From Marivivens niveibacter (GTDB lineage Bacteria; Pseudomonadota; Alphaproteobacteria; Rhodobacterales; Rhodobacteraceae), in contig NZ_MSPP01000008.1 in the NCBI RefSeq assembly GCF_002150005.2, positions 1 to 64,000 of the forward strand: DNA of 64,000 nucleotides, written 5' to 3'. Under the pieces are notes generated by a model. That model searched no databases. It saw nothing but the letters and a program-made list of their open reading frames with translations, and was not told where the DNA came from. The translations under genes and the position numbers were made by a program. Shown here one piece after another: positions 1 through 10,114 of the stretch (its first letter is position 1; each line of letters begins with the position of its first letter).

Positions 1-72
<72 letters not shown>

Positions 73-124
73 AAATCTACAAAGACAAGTGAATATTGGT
101 AACTCGCATTGACCAGGCATTGCT

Positions 125-994
125 CTAGTCCAACAGGACGCGTGACTCTGCTTGTCCTGCGACGTCAGTTTTGGCGCAGTAGACAACGACTTGGCACGTG
201 TCTGGGGTGTCGATGCCTTCTTGAGCGGTGGTTATGAACAATTCTGTGAAATCAGCGCCGCCAAACGCCGGACAGCTAGAGTGTATGCCGCCTACTGATA
301 CAGCCATGTCAAATGTGCCATCGGGCCGATATCGCGCGACGCGACCAAGGCCCCATTGCGCGTTCCATAAATAGCCCATGCTATCCGTGACCGCGCCATC
401 AGGGTTAATACCCTCTGCAGATAGATCGACAAAAATAGAAGGCTCGCCGACAGGCCAGCCGTCGGAATCAAGCGCTGTTTTCATTATTTTTTGGGTGGTC
501 GTGCAGCAGTAATAGGCAGCTGCCCCGTCGGGGGCAAAGCAGATCGCGTTGGAAATGGTGATGCCTGTGAACAGGGTTCGCAGCTCGCCTTTGTAAAAAC
601 GATAGATCGCGCCGGCTGCTAGTTCGGCCGATTTGCCCATGGTGCCAATCCAGAACCCGCCCAAGGGATCGGCGCGGCCATCGTTTGATCGTGTGATCGG
701 GTTGTCTGCCTCTAACGAGGCAACCAGATCCCGTTGACCGCTGTTGATGTTGAATGTCCACAGCCCCGTTTCCGAGGCCATGAACAACCTGTCATAATCG
801 ATCCAACCCGCCGCCGAGACATATTCGTCAAAAGCCCACTCAAAGGTTTCGTCCCCAACGCGGCTAAGCAGTTTGTGTTCGACGATGTCGAACCAGAATA
901 ATTGTTGGCGTTCGGGATGCCACAATGGGCCTTCGCCCAAGAAACAAGGGCGCGGATCATAGATGGTTGCGGGCGGGATCGATCGGTTTGCCAT
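125..994 (-). CDS. araB: SMP-30/gluconolactonase family L-arabinonolactonase
   Basis: Predicted to hydrolyse L-arabino-1,4-lactone to L-arabonate, step 2 of the oxidative L-arabinose pathway. The 289-aa protein has the six-bladed SMP-30 propeller signatures: GEGPLW near residue 21 (metal-binding Glu), SNDGR near 103 and INPDG near 197 (metal-binding Asn and Asp). There is no signal peptide, so it is cytoplasmic. It is the last gene of the minus-strand arabinose operon, 9 nt after the semialdehyde dehydrogenase. The family is promiscuous (gluconolactone, xylonolactone); the arabinose assignment comes from the surrounding complete pathway. Confidence 0.85.
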   Translation of the reverse strand: MANRSIPPATIYDPRPCFLGEGPLWHPERQQLFWFDIVEHKLLSRVGDETFEWAFDEYVSAAGWIDYDRLFMASETGLWTFNINSGQRDLVASLEADNPITRSNDGRADPLGGFWIGTMGKSAELAAGAIYRFYKGELRTLFTGITISNAICFAPDGAAAYYCCTTTQKIMKTALDSDGWPVGEPSIFVDLSAEGINPDGAVTDSMGYLWNAQWGLGRVARYRPDGTFDMAVSVGGIHSSCPAFGGADFTELFITTAQEGIDTPDTCQVVVYCAKTDVAGQAESRVLLD

Positions 995-1003
995 CCGGGT
1001 AGT

Positions 1004-2518
1004 TTAGCCAAGATCGAGCGGTAAGATAGCGTCTGGAATGTTTTGATAGCTAACGGGACGCAGAAACCGACGGATCGCCATTGTGCCAACCGACGTCGCG
1101 CCGAAATTGGTCGACGCGGGGTAGGGCCCGCCGTGTACCATCGTGTCACAGACTTCGACCCCCGTTGGGAACCCGTTTGCCAGAACGCGACCTGCCTTAC
1201 GTTCCAGAATGGGCAGCAGCGATGCGGCATCATCCAAGTCGCTGTCTTCCATATGCAAAGTGCAGGTCAGTTGGCCCTCTAGCCGTTTGGCGATGGTGCG
1301 CATTTCGTCCATATCGGCAACTTTGACCACCATACCCAAGGGACCAAAGACCTCTTCGCCCAAGGCATGGTTGTTCAGCCACTCTTGACCCGTTGTTGCG
1401 AACAGATACGGCGTTGCATTGCGGCTGTCACACATCGAGGTCAGCACCTCTTGGACGCCTTTCGCGCCTGCGATTTTGTCACGCCCCGCGCGATAGGCAT
1501 CTGCAATTCCATCGGTCAGCATGGTTTGTGCGCCGATTGGTTCTAGTGCGTCAGAGGCGGCAGACACAAAGGCATCTGCCTGCGGTCCATCGATGACAAC
1601 GGCGATACCGGGGTTCGTACAAAACTGTCCGGCGCCCATGGTCAGGGACGCGGCCCATCCAGCGGCGATGTCCGCCCCGCGGTTTTCCAACGCGTTCGGC
1701 ATAAAGAACATGGGGTTCACGCTGCCCAGTTCCCCAAAGAAAGGAATAGGTTCAGGGCGCTGTGCGCATAGATCAAACAGCGCACGACCGCCGCGCAGTG
1801 ACCCCGTGAAACCGACCGCATTGATCAGTGGGTGTTGAACCAATGCCTGCGCAAAATCATGCCCGTCTCCTTGGATCAGGCTAAAGACACCAGCGTGCAG
1901 ACCACATTTTTGGATCGCCGCGTGAATAGCCTCGGCCATGATTTCTCCTGTGCCTGGGTGGGCTGCGTGGCCTTTGACGACAACAGGGCACCCAGCGGCC
2001 AGTGCAGATGCGGTGTCACCGCCCAACGTCGAAAATGCCAGCGGGAAATTTGACGCCCCGAACACAGCAACTGGCCCAATTGGACGCTGTACCATTTTGA
2101 TGTCTGGGCGTGGCAGGGGCTGACGGTCGGGCAGGGCGGCATCGTGGCGGCGGTCCAGATAAGCGCCATCCAAGATATGTTGCGCGAACAGACGCAACTG
2201 GCCAACGGTACGGCCTCTTTCGCCCTGCAAACGCCCCTCTGGCAAACCTGTTTCAGATGTTCCGATCGCAGTGATCGCGTCGGCGCGGGCTTCGATTTCA
2301 TCGGCAATGGTGTTCAGGAATGCGGCGCGGTCGGCGCGGGCAGAATACCCAAACGACCAAAAGGCTTCTTCGGCGGCCTGAACCGCATGATCGACCAATT
2401 CGGTGGTGCCAACGCTGAAATCATGCGCATCGCCATGTGCGGGGCTGCTGGTGAAAGTGCGTTCCGTGCCAACCCATTCGCCAGCGATCAGATGCTTTCC
2501 GTGCGGAGTAAATGTCAT
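1004..2518 (-). CDS. araE: alpha-ketoglutaric semialdehyde dehydrogenase (2,5-dioxovalerate dehydrogenase)
   Basis: NAD(P)-dependent aldehyde dehydrogenase of 504 aa, predicted to oxidise 2-oxoglutarate semialdehyde to 2-oxoglutarate, the last step of the non-phosphorylative pentose pathway. It has the KGSADH-type N terminus (HLIAGEWVG), the cofactor region FGASNFPLAFS, and the catalytic cysteine in GAGQFCTNPG (Cys300). The general-base glutamate is probably in FFGELGSVNP. It lies between the KDA dehydratase gene (14 nt upstream) and the lactonase gene in one operon. The pathway makes this role more likely than a generic ALDH role. Confidence 0.88.
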   Translation of the reverse strand: MTFTPHGKHLIAGEWVGTERTFTSSPAHGDAHDFSVGTTELVDHAVQAAEEAFWSFGYSARADRAAFLNTIADEIEARADAITAIGTSETGLPEGRLQGERGRTVGQLRLFAQHILDGAYLDRRHDAALPDRQPLPRPDIKMVQRPIGPVAVFGASNFPLAFSTLGGDTASALAAGCPVVVKGHAAHPGTGEIMAEAIHAAIQKCGLHAGVFSLIQGDGHDFAQALVQHPLINAVGFTGSLRGGRALFDLCAQRPEPIPFFGELGSVNPMFFMPNALENRGADIAAGWAASLTMGAGQFCTNPGIAVVIDGPQADAFVSAASDALEPIGAQTMLTDGIADAYRAGRDKIAGAKGVQEVLTSMCDSRNATPYLFATTGQEWLNNHALGEEVFGPLGMVVKVADMDEMRTIAKRLEGQLTCTLHMEDSDLDDAASLLPILERKAGRVLANGFPTGVEVCDTMVHGGPYPASTNFGATSVGTMAIRRFLRPVSYQNIPDAILPLDLG

Positions 2519-2532
2519 ATCGTCGTCCTAAA

Positions 2533-3444
2533 TTATTTGCCCCAGCGCAGAACCAGCGGGTCCAATGGAGTGAGTAGCGAAATCAAACGTTCGCGGATTT
2601 TGGGATGTAGCGGTGCAACTGGGTGGCGGCACATGTCGGATTTGATCACGCCGCCTTCGACCATCGCTGCCTTGCAGGATTGCCAACCGCATTGGCGGTT
2701 TTCATGGTTGATCGCCATTGCAACGCGGCCATAGGCAGCCGTCGCTGCATCAAATTCGCCGGCGTGGAAATGGGTTAGAACAGGTTTGATCTGATCCACG
2801 ATCATGCCAGAGGTCATTGATCCGGTCGCGCCTGCATCCAGATCGGCCAACAGCGTGATGGCCTCTTCGCCGTCAAAGGGGGCTTCGATCGCGTCACCGC
2901 CCTGTTCGATCAACGCGCGGATTTTATTGGCTGCGCGGGGGCATTCGATTTTGAACAGTTTGACCATTTCCAATTCTTTGGCCATGCGCACCAACAGGGG
3001 CACGGATAGATCTACGCCTGACATTGGCGCATCTTGGACCATGATCGGGATGCCGACCTCTGACACAGCAGCGAATTGTTCAAAGGTCTGTTCGGGCGTA
3101 CCCTTGAGCGTTGCACCGTGGTAGGGCGGCATCATCATCACGATGTCCGCACCCAATGATTTGGCTAATGCTGCGCGTTCAACTGCGATCTGGGTCGCAT
3201 AGTGGCTGATAGTCACGATCACAGGCACGCGGCCCGCGACATGTTCCAGCGACAGTCGGGTCAGGGTTTCCCGTTCCGCATCGGATAGCAGAAACTGTTC
3301 CGAGAAATTGGCAAGGATACAGATACCGTCCGCGCCCTGATCAATGAGGCAGTCTAGGACGCGTTTCATACCATCCAGATCCAACGTCCCATCAGCATTG
3401 AAAGGGGTCGGGGCGACAGGCCAAATGCCGGTGTATTGTGTCAT
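2533..3444 (-). CDS. araD: L-2-keto-3-deoxyarabonate dehydratase (DapA/NAL aldolase superfamily)
   Basis: TIM-barrel class I enzyme of the dihydrodipicolinate synthase/N-acetylneuraminate lyase superfamily, 303 aa. It should dehydrate L-2-keto-3-deoxyarabonate to 2-oxoglutarate semialdehyde. The N terminus reads GIWPVAPTPFNADGTLD, typical of the superfamily. The Schiff-base lysine is probably the one in KLFKIECP (about residue 170). The gene sits between the arabinose dehydrogenase gene (upstream) and the semialdehyde dehydrogenase gene (downstream), 9-14 nt from each, so it is co-transcribed. A 2-keto-3-deoxy-aldonate aldolase activity is the main alternative, but the dehydrogenase next door supports the dehydratase branch. 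Confidence 0.87.
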   Translation of the reverse strand: MTQYTGIWPVAPTPFNADGTLDLDGMKRVLDCLIDQGADGICILANFSEQFLLSDAERETLTRLSLEHVAGRVPVIVTISHYATQIAVERAALAKSLGADIVMMMPPYHGATLKGTPEQTFEQFAAVSEVGIPIMVQDAPMSGVDLSVPLLVRMAKELEMVKLFKIECPRAANKIRALIEQGGDAIEAPFDGEEAITLLADLDAGATGSMTSGMIVDQIKPVLTHFHAGEFDAATAAYGRVAMAINHENRQCGWQSCKAAMVEGGVIKSDMCRHPVAPLHPKIRERLISLLTPLDPLVLRWGK

Positions 3445-3453
3445 GTGGGCCTC

Positions 3454-4383
3454 TTATTCGTAGAAAGGTTCAACAGCCGTGCGACGACCCAGCGCCAGCG
3501 CATCAGACACATGCACCATCGGGCGCAGGTCCATATCAACGCCGCCATTGGTCACCAGACGAGCCATTTTTGCGTAAAGGTTAGGGTATTCGCCATGCAG
3601 CGGATTTTCGGATTGAACGGCGTCTTCGATGCCGTCGATCAGGATGCGCGCACCGCCGTCTGTCAGCGTCAGGGTGCCCTGTTCGGTGACGGCTTCGATC
3701 ATCCAGATCTGGTCGCCGGTCTGCCGCCAGTCGAAATCGGCGGTCACGGCCGCGCCAGTCGGGTGCACAAATTCCAGCGCCGCCCCAATGGGCGTTTGTT
3801 TGTTAGACGGAATGTCCAGATACGCGGATTTCAGATGGACGTCATCGGGCAAAATCTCGGTCACGATAGACAGCGCATTGATGCCCGGATCAAACACACC
3901 CATTCCGCCCGGTTCCCAAACCCATTCTTGGCCGGGGTGCCAACGGCGCACGTCCTCTTTCCATGTCACATGCAGGCTGTTCAGAGTCTTGTCCGATAGC
4001 CATTTTTTGGCTGCTGACACTTTGTCCGCTTCGCGGCTGTGCCATGTGGCGTAAATCGACACGCCGTGCGCGTGCGCCATGCGTTCCAACATGTGGCATT
4101 CCGCGAGCGTTGCACCAGGTGGTTTTTCTAGCATCACATGACGGCCCGCGCGGATCGCCTTTGCCGCGTATTCGAACCTAGGCACGGGCGGCAGGCACAG
4201 CGATACAACGCGGATATCGGAACGCGCGGCCAGCATTGCGTCGAAATCATCAAAGGCTTCTACGCCTTCAACCGATCCGTGACGCGATACGGTCGCGGCC
4301 AATTCCCAATCATCTGATGCTGCGATGGCCGGCACGTGCTGATCCACCGCGATCTTTCCGATCCCGACTAAAGCGATTTTCAT
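3454..4383 (-). CDS. araA: L-arabinose/D-galactose 1-dehydrogenase (Gfo/Idh/MocA family)
   Basis: NAD(P)-dependent oxidoreductase of about 309 aa that should oxidise L-arabinose (and probably D-galactose) to the 1,4-lactone. It begins MKIALVGIGKIAVDQHVPAI, a Rossmann nucleotide-binding turn, and carries EKPPGATL (catalytic Lys of the EKP motif), TWHSREA and VRWHPGQEWVWEPGG. From memory these blocks match the Azospirillum-type L-arabinose 1-dehydrogenase. A longer in-frame start exists 36 nt upstream, but I chose 4383 because it begins exactly at the Rossmann strand and overlaps the upstream stop codon by one base (TGATG), a translational-coupling signature. Confidence 0.88.
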   Translation of the reverse strand: MKIALVGIGKIAVDQHVPAIAASDDWELAATVSRHGSVEGVEAFDDFDAMLAARSDIRVVSLCLPPVPRFEYAAKAIRAGRHVMLEKPPGATLAECHMLERMAHAHGVSIYATWHSREADKVSAAKKWLSDKTLNSLHVTWKEDVRRWHPGQEWVWEPGGMGVFDPGINALSIVTEILPDDVHLKSAYLDIPSNKQTPIGAALEFVHPTGAAVTADFDWRQTGDQIWMIEAVTEQGTLTLTDGGARILIDGIEDAVQSENPLHGEYPNLYAKMARLVTNGGVDMDLRPMVHVSDALALGRRTAVEPFYE

Positions 4384-6125
4384 CAATGGGCGTCCTTTCC
4401 AACGGGATTGCCGCGGCATCCCTTTAGGAAATCCAGATCAGCACCCGTGTCTGCACCTTCGACGTGTTGTTGGTGTAACCACGCATATCCCGATGCGGGC
4501 TGTTCATGCATTGGTTTCCAGTTGGATAGACGTTCGGCCAGTTCTGCGTCTGAAATATCCAGATGCAGGCGGCGGTTTTCGACATCCACTTCGATCATGT
4601 CACCGTTTTGAACCACAGCCAGCGGTCCACCCGCTGCGGCCTCGGGCGAGGTGTGTAGCAGAACGGTGCCATAGGCGGTGCCTGACATGCGCGCATCGGA
4701 AATGCGCACCATATCCGTGATGCCTTTTTTCAGAACCTTTGGCGGCAGGCCCATGTTGCCGACCTCGGCCATGCCTGGGTATCCTTTGGGGCCACAATTT
4801 TTCAGAACCATGACGCAGGTTTCATCGATATCCAGATCGGGGTCTTCGATCTTGGCTTTGTAGTCATCGATGTCTTCGAACACGACCGCGCGGCCACGGT
4901 GTTGCATCAGATCTGGGCTGGCGGCCGAAGGTTTCAGAACCGCGCCGTTCGGGGCCAAGTTGCCTTTGACCACGACAATGCCGCCCGATTGGGTCAGCGC
5001 CTTATCGATTGGCAGAATGACGTCCTCGTTGTGGTTCATCACGTCGCGCACTTCGTCCCAGATGGTTTCGCCCGACACGGTCAGCGCGTCTTTGTGCAAC
5101 ATCCCGCCTTCGGCCAGACGTTTTAGGACGACAGGCAGGCCGCCGGCGTAGAAAAACTCTTCCATCAGGTATTTGCCCGAAGGCATCAGGTTGACGATCG
5201 TCGGCACGTCGCGACCGCAGCGATCCCAGTCGTCCAGCGTCAGATCAATGCCAACACGGCCCGCGATGGCCAGCATGTGGATGACGGCATTGGTCGATCC
5301 GCCGATGGCGGCATTGGTGCGAATGGCGTTTTCAAACGCGTCTTTTGTCATCACGTCCGATGGTTTCAAATCGTCTTTGACCATCTGCACGATGCGGCGG
5401 CCCGACAATTGCGCCATAACGCGGCGACGGCTGTCGACCGCAGGGATCGCCGCGTTGCCAGACAGCGCCATCCCCAAGGCTTCGGCCATTGATGCCATGG
5501 TCGACGCAGTGCCCATCGTGTTGCAGGTGCCCGACGACCGCGACATGGATGCCTCGGCTTCTAGGAACTCTTCTTGGGTCATTTCACCTGCTTTGACGGC
5601 TTCGGAAAATTTCCAAAGATGCGTTCCGGATCCGACCCGTTCCCCGCGGAAATAGCCGTTCAGCATCGGACCGCCAGTGACAACAATCGACGGAATGTCG
5701 GTCGATGCAGCGGCCATCAGCAGGGACGGGGTGGTTTTATCGCAGCCGACCAGCAGAACCGCGCCGTCAATCGGCTGTCCACGCATCTGCTCTTCGATTG
5801 AAAGGGCGGCAAGGTTACGGAACATCATAGCCGTTGGTCGGAATGTGTTTTCAGAGGCCGAAAATACCGGAACCTCTACCGGGAAACCGCCGGCCTCCCA
5901 GATGCCCGCTTTGACCTTTTCCGCTAGTTCGCGCAGGTGGCCGTTGCAGGGGGTCAGATCCGACCATGTGTTCAGGATGCCGATGATGGGGCGTCCGTCG
6001 AACAGGTCATGCGGATAGCCCTGATTTTTCATCCATCCACGGTGATAAATGGTGTCGCGTGAATTGCCGCTGTACCAATGGGTCGACCTTAGTTTTCGTG
6101 GCCATGGGGCTGGTTTAAAGGTCAT
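4383..6125 (-). CDS. araC: L-arabonate dehydratase (IlvD/EDD family)
   Basis: Iron-sulfur dehydratase of 580 aa converting L-arabonate to L-2-keto-3-deoxyarabonate. Cluster cysteines are visible at about C60 (TPCNGH), C128 (VGCDKTTPS, with the Mg-coordinating Lys130) and C201 (SGTCNTMGTAS), the spacing of the sugar-acid branch of the IlvD/EDD family. The start at 6125 (MTFKPAPWPRKLRS) was preferred over an ATG 36 nt upstream because a GGGGTGATCC Shine-Dalgarno precedes it and the longer form would overlap the permease gene. This symbol follows the non-phosphorylative pathway nomenclature; the gene is unrelated to the E. coli AraC regulator. Confidence 0.9.
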   Translation of the reverse strand: MTFKPAPWPRKLRSTHWYSGNSRDTIYHRGWMKNQGYPHDLFDGRPIIGILNTWSDLTPCNGHLRELAEKVKAGIWEAGGFPVEVPVFSASENTFRPTAMMFRNLAALSIEEQMRGQPIDGAVLLVGCDKTTPSLLMAAASTDIPSIVVTGGPMLNGYFRGERVGSGTHLWKFSEAVKAGEMTQEEFLEAEASMSRSSGTCNTMGTASTMASMAEALGMALSGNAAIPAVDSRRRVMAQLSGRRIVQMVKDDLKPSDVMTKDAFENAIRTNAAIGGSTNAVIHMLAIAGRVGIDLTLDDWDRCGRDVPTIVNLMPSGKYLMEEFFYAGGLPVVLKRLAEGGMLHKDALTVSGETIWDEVRDVMNHNEDVILPIDKALTQSGGIVVVKGNLAPNGAVLKPSAASPDLMQHRGRAVVFEDIDDYKAKIEDPDLDIDETCVMVLKNCGPKGYPGMAEVGNMGLPPKVLKKGITDMVRISDARMSGTAYGTVLLHTSPEAAAGGPLAVVQNGDMIEVDVENRRLHLDISDAELAERLSNWKPMHEQPASGYAWLHQQHVEGADTGADLDFLKGCRGNPVGKDAH

Positions 6126-6129
6126 TGGA

Positions 6130-7341
6130 TCACCCCTGTTTGTTTTTGTTGTAAACATCAAAGAACACAGCCGCGAGCAGCACGAGGCCTTTGATCACTT
6201 GTTGATAGTCGATGCCGATACCCAGGATCGACATGCCGTTGTTCATCACACCCATGATGAACGCACCGACGACAGCGCCGATGATTTTGCCGGATCCGCC
6301 CGACATGGAGGCGCCACCGATAAATACCGCTGCGATCACATCCAGTTCGACGGCAAAGCCTGCCTTGGGTGTTGCGGTGTTCAGGCGTGCGGCGAAAATC
6401 AGGCCCGCCAGCGCTGCCAGAATGCCCATGTTCACAAAAGCAAGGAACGTCAGGCGTTCTGTTTTGATGCCCGATAGCTTTGCCGCCTTTTCGTTTCCGC
6501 CCAATGCATAGATGCGGCGTCCGATCGTCGTGTTCGCGGTCAAAAAGGCATAAACGACCGTCAGAACAACCATGGAAACCAGAACGTTCGGCAAACCACG
6601 GAACGTTGATAGTTTGAACATTACGAACAGCAGCGCAAAGGATACGATCGCCGTACGCACCACAAAGAACGCCTGTGGTTCGCCCTGAATGCCATAGCGG
6701 GCATTACGTGCGCGGTCGCGCATCCCCATCCAGATGATCAGTGCTACCGCAATCACACCCAGCGCCATGGAAAGAACGTTGAAATTTCGGCTTCCTGCAA
6801 TGTCGGCTAATGTTTGCGACAGCGACGCAGGAAAGATGTCACCGACAAAGCCGGTTGAAATCAGCTGGAATTCACGTGGGAACGGACCAACCGATTGGCC
6901 CTCTAGCAGCCACAGGGACAGACCGCGGAACACCAGCATCGCCGCCAGCGTCACAATGAATGACGGGATTTTCCAGTACGCGACAAAGTATCCTTGGGCC
7001 GCGCCGATAAAGCCTCCGACGACAAGCGCCGCAATCATGGTCACGCCCACGGGCATGTTCCATTCCACGATCATCACAGCGGCAAAAGCGCCGACAAATC
7101 CCATTACGGACCCAACGGACAGGTCGATATGGCCTGCCACAATGACCACCAACATGCCCAAGGCCATGATGATGATATAGCTATTTTGCAGGAACAGGTT
7201 GGTGATGTTGACCGGTTTCAGCAAAGTGCCATTGGTCATGATTTGAAAGAACACCATGATGGCGATCAATGCGATCAGCAGGCCGTATTCACGCAAATGG
7301 TGTTTGAAATATGCGCCTAGGCTTGTGTTAGTTTGTTCCAT
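6130..7341 (-). CDS. gguB: multiple-sugar ABC transporter permease (GguB/XylH type)
   Basis: Inner-membrane permease of about 403 aa belonging to the BPD_transp_2 (XylH/RbsC/MmsB) family, with about ten hydrophobic segments. Family landmarks include GHIDLSVGSVMGFVGAFAA near residue 70, GRRIYALGGNEKAAKLSGI near 275 and VFIGGASMSGGSGKIIGAVVGA near 340. Two adjacent ATGs are possible (7347 and 7341). The second was chosen because an AAGGGA Shine-Dalgarno lies 8 nt before it and only 2 nt before the first. It works with the ATPase 7354-8874 and the ChvE binding protein to import L-arabinose and probably other aldoses. Confidence 0.9.
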   Translation of the reverse strand: MEQTNTSLGAYFKHHLREYGLLIALIAIMVFFQIMTNGTLLKPVNITNLFLQNSYIIIMALGMLVVIVAGHIDLSVGSVMGFVGAFAAVMIVEWNMPVGVTMIAALVVGGFIGAAQGYFVAYWKIPSFIVTLAAMLVFRGLSLWLLEGQSVGPFPREFQLISTGFVGDIFPASLSQTLADIAGSRNFNVLSMALGVIAVALIIWMGMRDRARNARYGIQGEPQAFFVVRTAIVSFALLFVMFKLSTFRGLPNVLVSMVVLTVVYAFLTANTTIGRRIYALGGNEKAAKLSGIKTERLTFLAFVNMGILAALAGLIFAARLNTATPKAGFAVELDVIAAVFIGGASMSGGSGKIIGAVVGAFIMGVMNNGMSILGIGIDYQQVIKGLVLLAAVFFDVYNKNKQG

Positions 7342-7353
7342 CCCCATGGTCCC

Positions 7354-8874
7354 TTATTCCGTAACGATGAGCGACATGATGCGCTCTTGGCTGGCTTCTT
7401 CGGCGGTTAGTTCGCCGACCAATTCGCCTTCGTTCATGACGTAGATGCGGTCGCACATGCCCAACAGTTCGGGCATTTCGGACGAGATCATCACGACCCC
7501 TTTTCCTTGCGCGGCCAGTTCATTGATGATGCCGTAAATTTCGAATTTCGCGCCCACATCGATACCGCGAGTGGGCTCGTCCAGGATCAAAACCTCGGGC
7601 TGTGCGAACAGCCATTTGGACAACACAACCTTTTGTTGGTTGCCGCCCGACAGGTTCACGACCTTTTGGAAAACCGATGGCGTGCGGATGTTCATCGCGC
7701 CGCGATATTTTTCCGACACCTGAGTTTCTTCGTGTTCGTTGATCACGCCCGCGTTCGATACATCCCCCAGATTGGCCAAGGTGATATTGGTGCGGATTGT
7801 TTCGTCCAGAACCAGCCCGAGCGATTTACGGTCTTCGGTCACATAGGCCAGACCCGCATCAATCGCGCGGTCGATTTGCGATACATCGGCGGATTTTCCG
7901 TGCAGTTGCACCTCTCCGCCGATGTTGCGTCCATATGACCGCCCAAAGATCGACATGGCCAATTCTGTACGGCCTGATCCCATCAGGCCAGCGATGCCCA
8001 CGACTTCGCCTTTGCGAACGTGGAAATTCACGTCTTTGATCATCTGGCGATCTGCGTGTTCAGGGTGCCAGACGTTCCAATTGTTCACTTCCATCAGAAT
8101 GTCTGACGGATTTCGCGGACGTGCGGGATAGCGATCCGACATATCGCGGCCAACCATGTCGTGGACGATGCGGTCTTCGGTAATGTCGCCGCTGGCGGCG
8201 GACATTGTCGAAACTGAGGTGCCATCGCGGATCACGGTGACGGTGTCTGCAACGCGGCGAACTTCGTTCAGTTTGTGACTGATGATGATCTGTGTGACGC
8301 CTTGCGCCTTTAGCTCTAGCATCAGATCAAGCAGCGCCTGACTATCGGATTCCGACAGCGCGGCGGTGGGTTCATCCAAGATCAACAGCCGCACTTCTTT
8401 CGATAGCGCTTTGGCGATTTCGACAAGCTGCTGTTTGCCCACACCCAAGGTTTCGATCAGCGTGCTGGGGGCCTCTTTCAGGCCGACCTTTTGCAGCAAC
8501 TGTTCGGTGCGTTGGAACGTGTCGCGCCAGTTGATGACGCCATTCGCGGCGCGTTCGTTGCCCAAAAACAGGTTTTCGGCGATCGACAATAGCGGGACCA
8601 GTGCCAGTTCCTGATGGATGATGATGATCCCTTTGTTTTCGGAATCGGAAATATTGCGGAATTCGGCGACCTGCCCATCGTAGTGGATTTCGCCGTCATA
8701 GCTGCCTGCGGGATACACGCCGGACAGGACCTTCATCAGGGTCGATTTTCCAGCGCCGTTTTCACCACAAATCGCGTGGATTTCGCCTTCTTTCACATCA
8801 AGGTTCACCTGATCCAGCGCTTTCACGCCCGGGAACGTCTTGGTGATAGAACGCATTTCTAAAAGAGAGGTCAT
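7354..8874 (-). CDS. gguA: multiple-sugar ABC transporter ATP-binding protein (GguA/MmsA type)
   Basis: Tandem ABC ATPase of 506 aa (two nucleotide-binding domains fused) for the CUT2 sugar-transport family. Domain 1 has Walker [10 protein letters not shown] near residue 39 and Walker [12 protein letters not shown]; its signature region reads [15 protein letters not shown]. Domain 2 has a degenerate Walker A ([10 protein letters not shown] near 293), the signature [16 protein letters not shown] and Walker [15 protein letters not shown]. This asymmetry is normal for CUT2 ATPases. It is flanked by the permease and ChvE genes in the arabinose operon. Confidence 0.93.
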   Translation of the reverse strand: MTSLLEMRSITKTFPGVKALDQVNLDVKEGEIHAICGENGAGKSTLMKVLSGVYPAGSYDGEIHYDGQVAEFRNISDSENKGIIIIHQELALVPLLSIAENLFLGNERAANGVINWRDTFQRTEQLLQKVGLKEAPSTLIETLGVGKQQLVEIAKALSKEVRLLILDEPTAALSESDSQALLDLMLELKAQGVTQIIISHKLNEVRRVADTVTVIRDGTSVSTMSAASGDITEDRIVHDMVGRDMSDRYPARPRNPSDILMEVNNWNVWHPEHADRQMIKDVNFHVRKGEVVGIAGLMGSGRTELAMSIFGRSYGRNIGGEVQLHGKSADVSQIDRAIDAGLAYVTEDRKSLGLVLDETIRTNITLANLGDVSNAGVINEHEETQVSEKYRGAMNIRTPSVFQKVVNLSGGNQQKVVLSKWLFAQPEVLILDEPTRGIDVGAKFEIYGIINELAAQGKGVVMISSEMPELLGMCDRIYVMNEGELVGELTAEEASQERIMSLIVTE

Positions 8875-8900
8875 GGGTGGCCCAAACCTTTATTATTACA

Positions 8901-8932
8901 TCTGCCTCCGGGCCGTCAGGACCGAAGGCAGA
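8901..8932 (-). other. stem-loop between chvE and gguA
   Basis: Arms TCTGCCTCCGG (8901-8911) and CCGAAGGCAGA (8922-8932) form an 11-bp stem with one wobble in the 74-nt gap between the binding-protein gene and the ATPase gene. Read on the minus strand it is followed by TGTAATAATAAA, not a U-tract, so it looks less like a terminator than an RNA 3'-stabilising or partial-termination hairpin that would leave more chvE mRNA than downstream mRNA. Confidence 0.55.
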
Positions 8933-8948
8933 CAGGGAGAAGGGTGTG

Positions 8949-10001
8949 TTACTGAACTTGATCAGCGGTGTAGTAGCCGCTGCCGATCAGCACTTCTTCC
9001 CAGTTGGAAACGTCAACCGAAACAGGCTCTAGCAGGTAGGAGGGAACGACTTTGACGCCGTTGTCATAGGTAGAGGTGTCGTTGATCTCTGGCTCGCCGC
9101 CGTCTAGCAGCGCCTCGACCATGCCTACGGTCACGCGGGCCAGTTCGCGGGTGTCTTTGAACACGGTCGAGTATTGTTCGCCGGCTAGGATCGATTTAAC
9201 GGATGGAATTTCCGCGTCCTGACCCGAAACGATTGGCATCGGCATATCGCCCGATCCATAACCAACGCCTTTTAGCGACGACAGGATACCGATCGACAGA
9301 CCGTCGTAGGGCGACAGAACACCGTGGATCATTTCGTCGGTATAATGAGCCGACAACAGGTTATCCATGCGCGACTGCGCAACCGCGCCGTCCCAGCGTA
9401 GGGTGCCAACGGTATCCATGCCCATTTGACCCGATACGATGTTCACGGTGCCTGCTTCGATCAGTGGATCCAGAACCGACATCGCGCCGTTGTAGAAGAA
9501 GTATGCGTTGTTATCGTCTGGCGAACCGCCGAACAGTTCAACGTTGTATGGGCCATCGCCAAAACGTTCTTCGAGGCCCGCAACCAGGCTGGATGCCTGT
9601 TGAACGCCGACTTTGAAGTTGTCAAAGGTCGCATAGTAATCGACGTTGCCGCTGTCACGGATCAGGCGGTCATAGGCGATCACAGGAATGCCTGCCGCTG
9701 CTGCGTTTTCCAGCGCGTTCGACAAAGTCGTGCCGTCGATTGCCGCGATAACCAGTGCGTCGACACCTTTGGTGATCATGTTTTCGATCTGTGCCAGCTG
9801 GTTTGGAATGTCGTCTTCGGCGTATTGCAGATCAGTTTCATAGCCCGCTGCAGCAAACTGATCGACCATCGAATTGCCGTCCGAAATCCAGCGCGACGAC
9901 GATTTGGTTGGCATGGCGATACCAACGGTGTCCGCATAGGATGCCGACGCGAAAACCATAGCTGCGGTCGCTGCCGTAGCAAGTAAAGTAGTGAGTTTCA
10001 T
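8949..10001 (-). CDS. chvE: ChvE-type periplasmic sugar-binding protein
   Basis: Periplasmic solute-binding protein of the CUT2 family, 350 aa, with a signal peptide (residues 1-23, ending ASASYA) followed by mature [19 protein letters not shown]. That block and the later segments [46 protein letters not shown] and PIVSGQDAE are typical of ChvE/GguC-type aldose binding proteins. It should bind L-arabinose and related sugars and feed GguAB. It is the first gene of the arabinose operon and has a strong Shine-Dalgarno (GGGAGG) 5-6 nt before the ATG. In Agrobacterium a homologue also presents sugar to a sensor kinase; nothing here shows that role. Confidence 0.92.
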   Translation of the reverse strand: MKLTTLLATAATAAMVFASASYADTVGIAMPTKSSSRWISDGNSMVDQFAAAGYETDLQYAEDDIPNQLAQIENMITKGVDALVIAAIDGTTLSNALENAAAAGIPVIAYDRLIRDSGNVDYYATFDNFKVGVQQASSLVAGLEERFGDGPYNVELFGGSPDDNNAYFFYNGAMSVLDPLIEAGTVNIVSGQMGMDTVGTLRWDGAVAQSRMDNLLSAHYTDEMIHGVLSPYDGLSIGILSSLKGVGYGSGDMPMPIVSGQDAEIPSVKSILAGEQYSTVFKDTRELARVTVGMVEALLDGGEPEINDTSTYDNGVKVVPSYLLEPVSVDVSNWEEVLIGSGYYTADQVQ

Positions 10002-10114
10002 TTTTTCCTCCCAGTGGACCGCAGGTTTTTCTCCCGAAAACGCGACGATCCATCAAATCGAGCCCAAATGCCCTGCGATATGATTAGCTGCAGTTCACAT
10101 ACCTGTAAAATTCT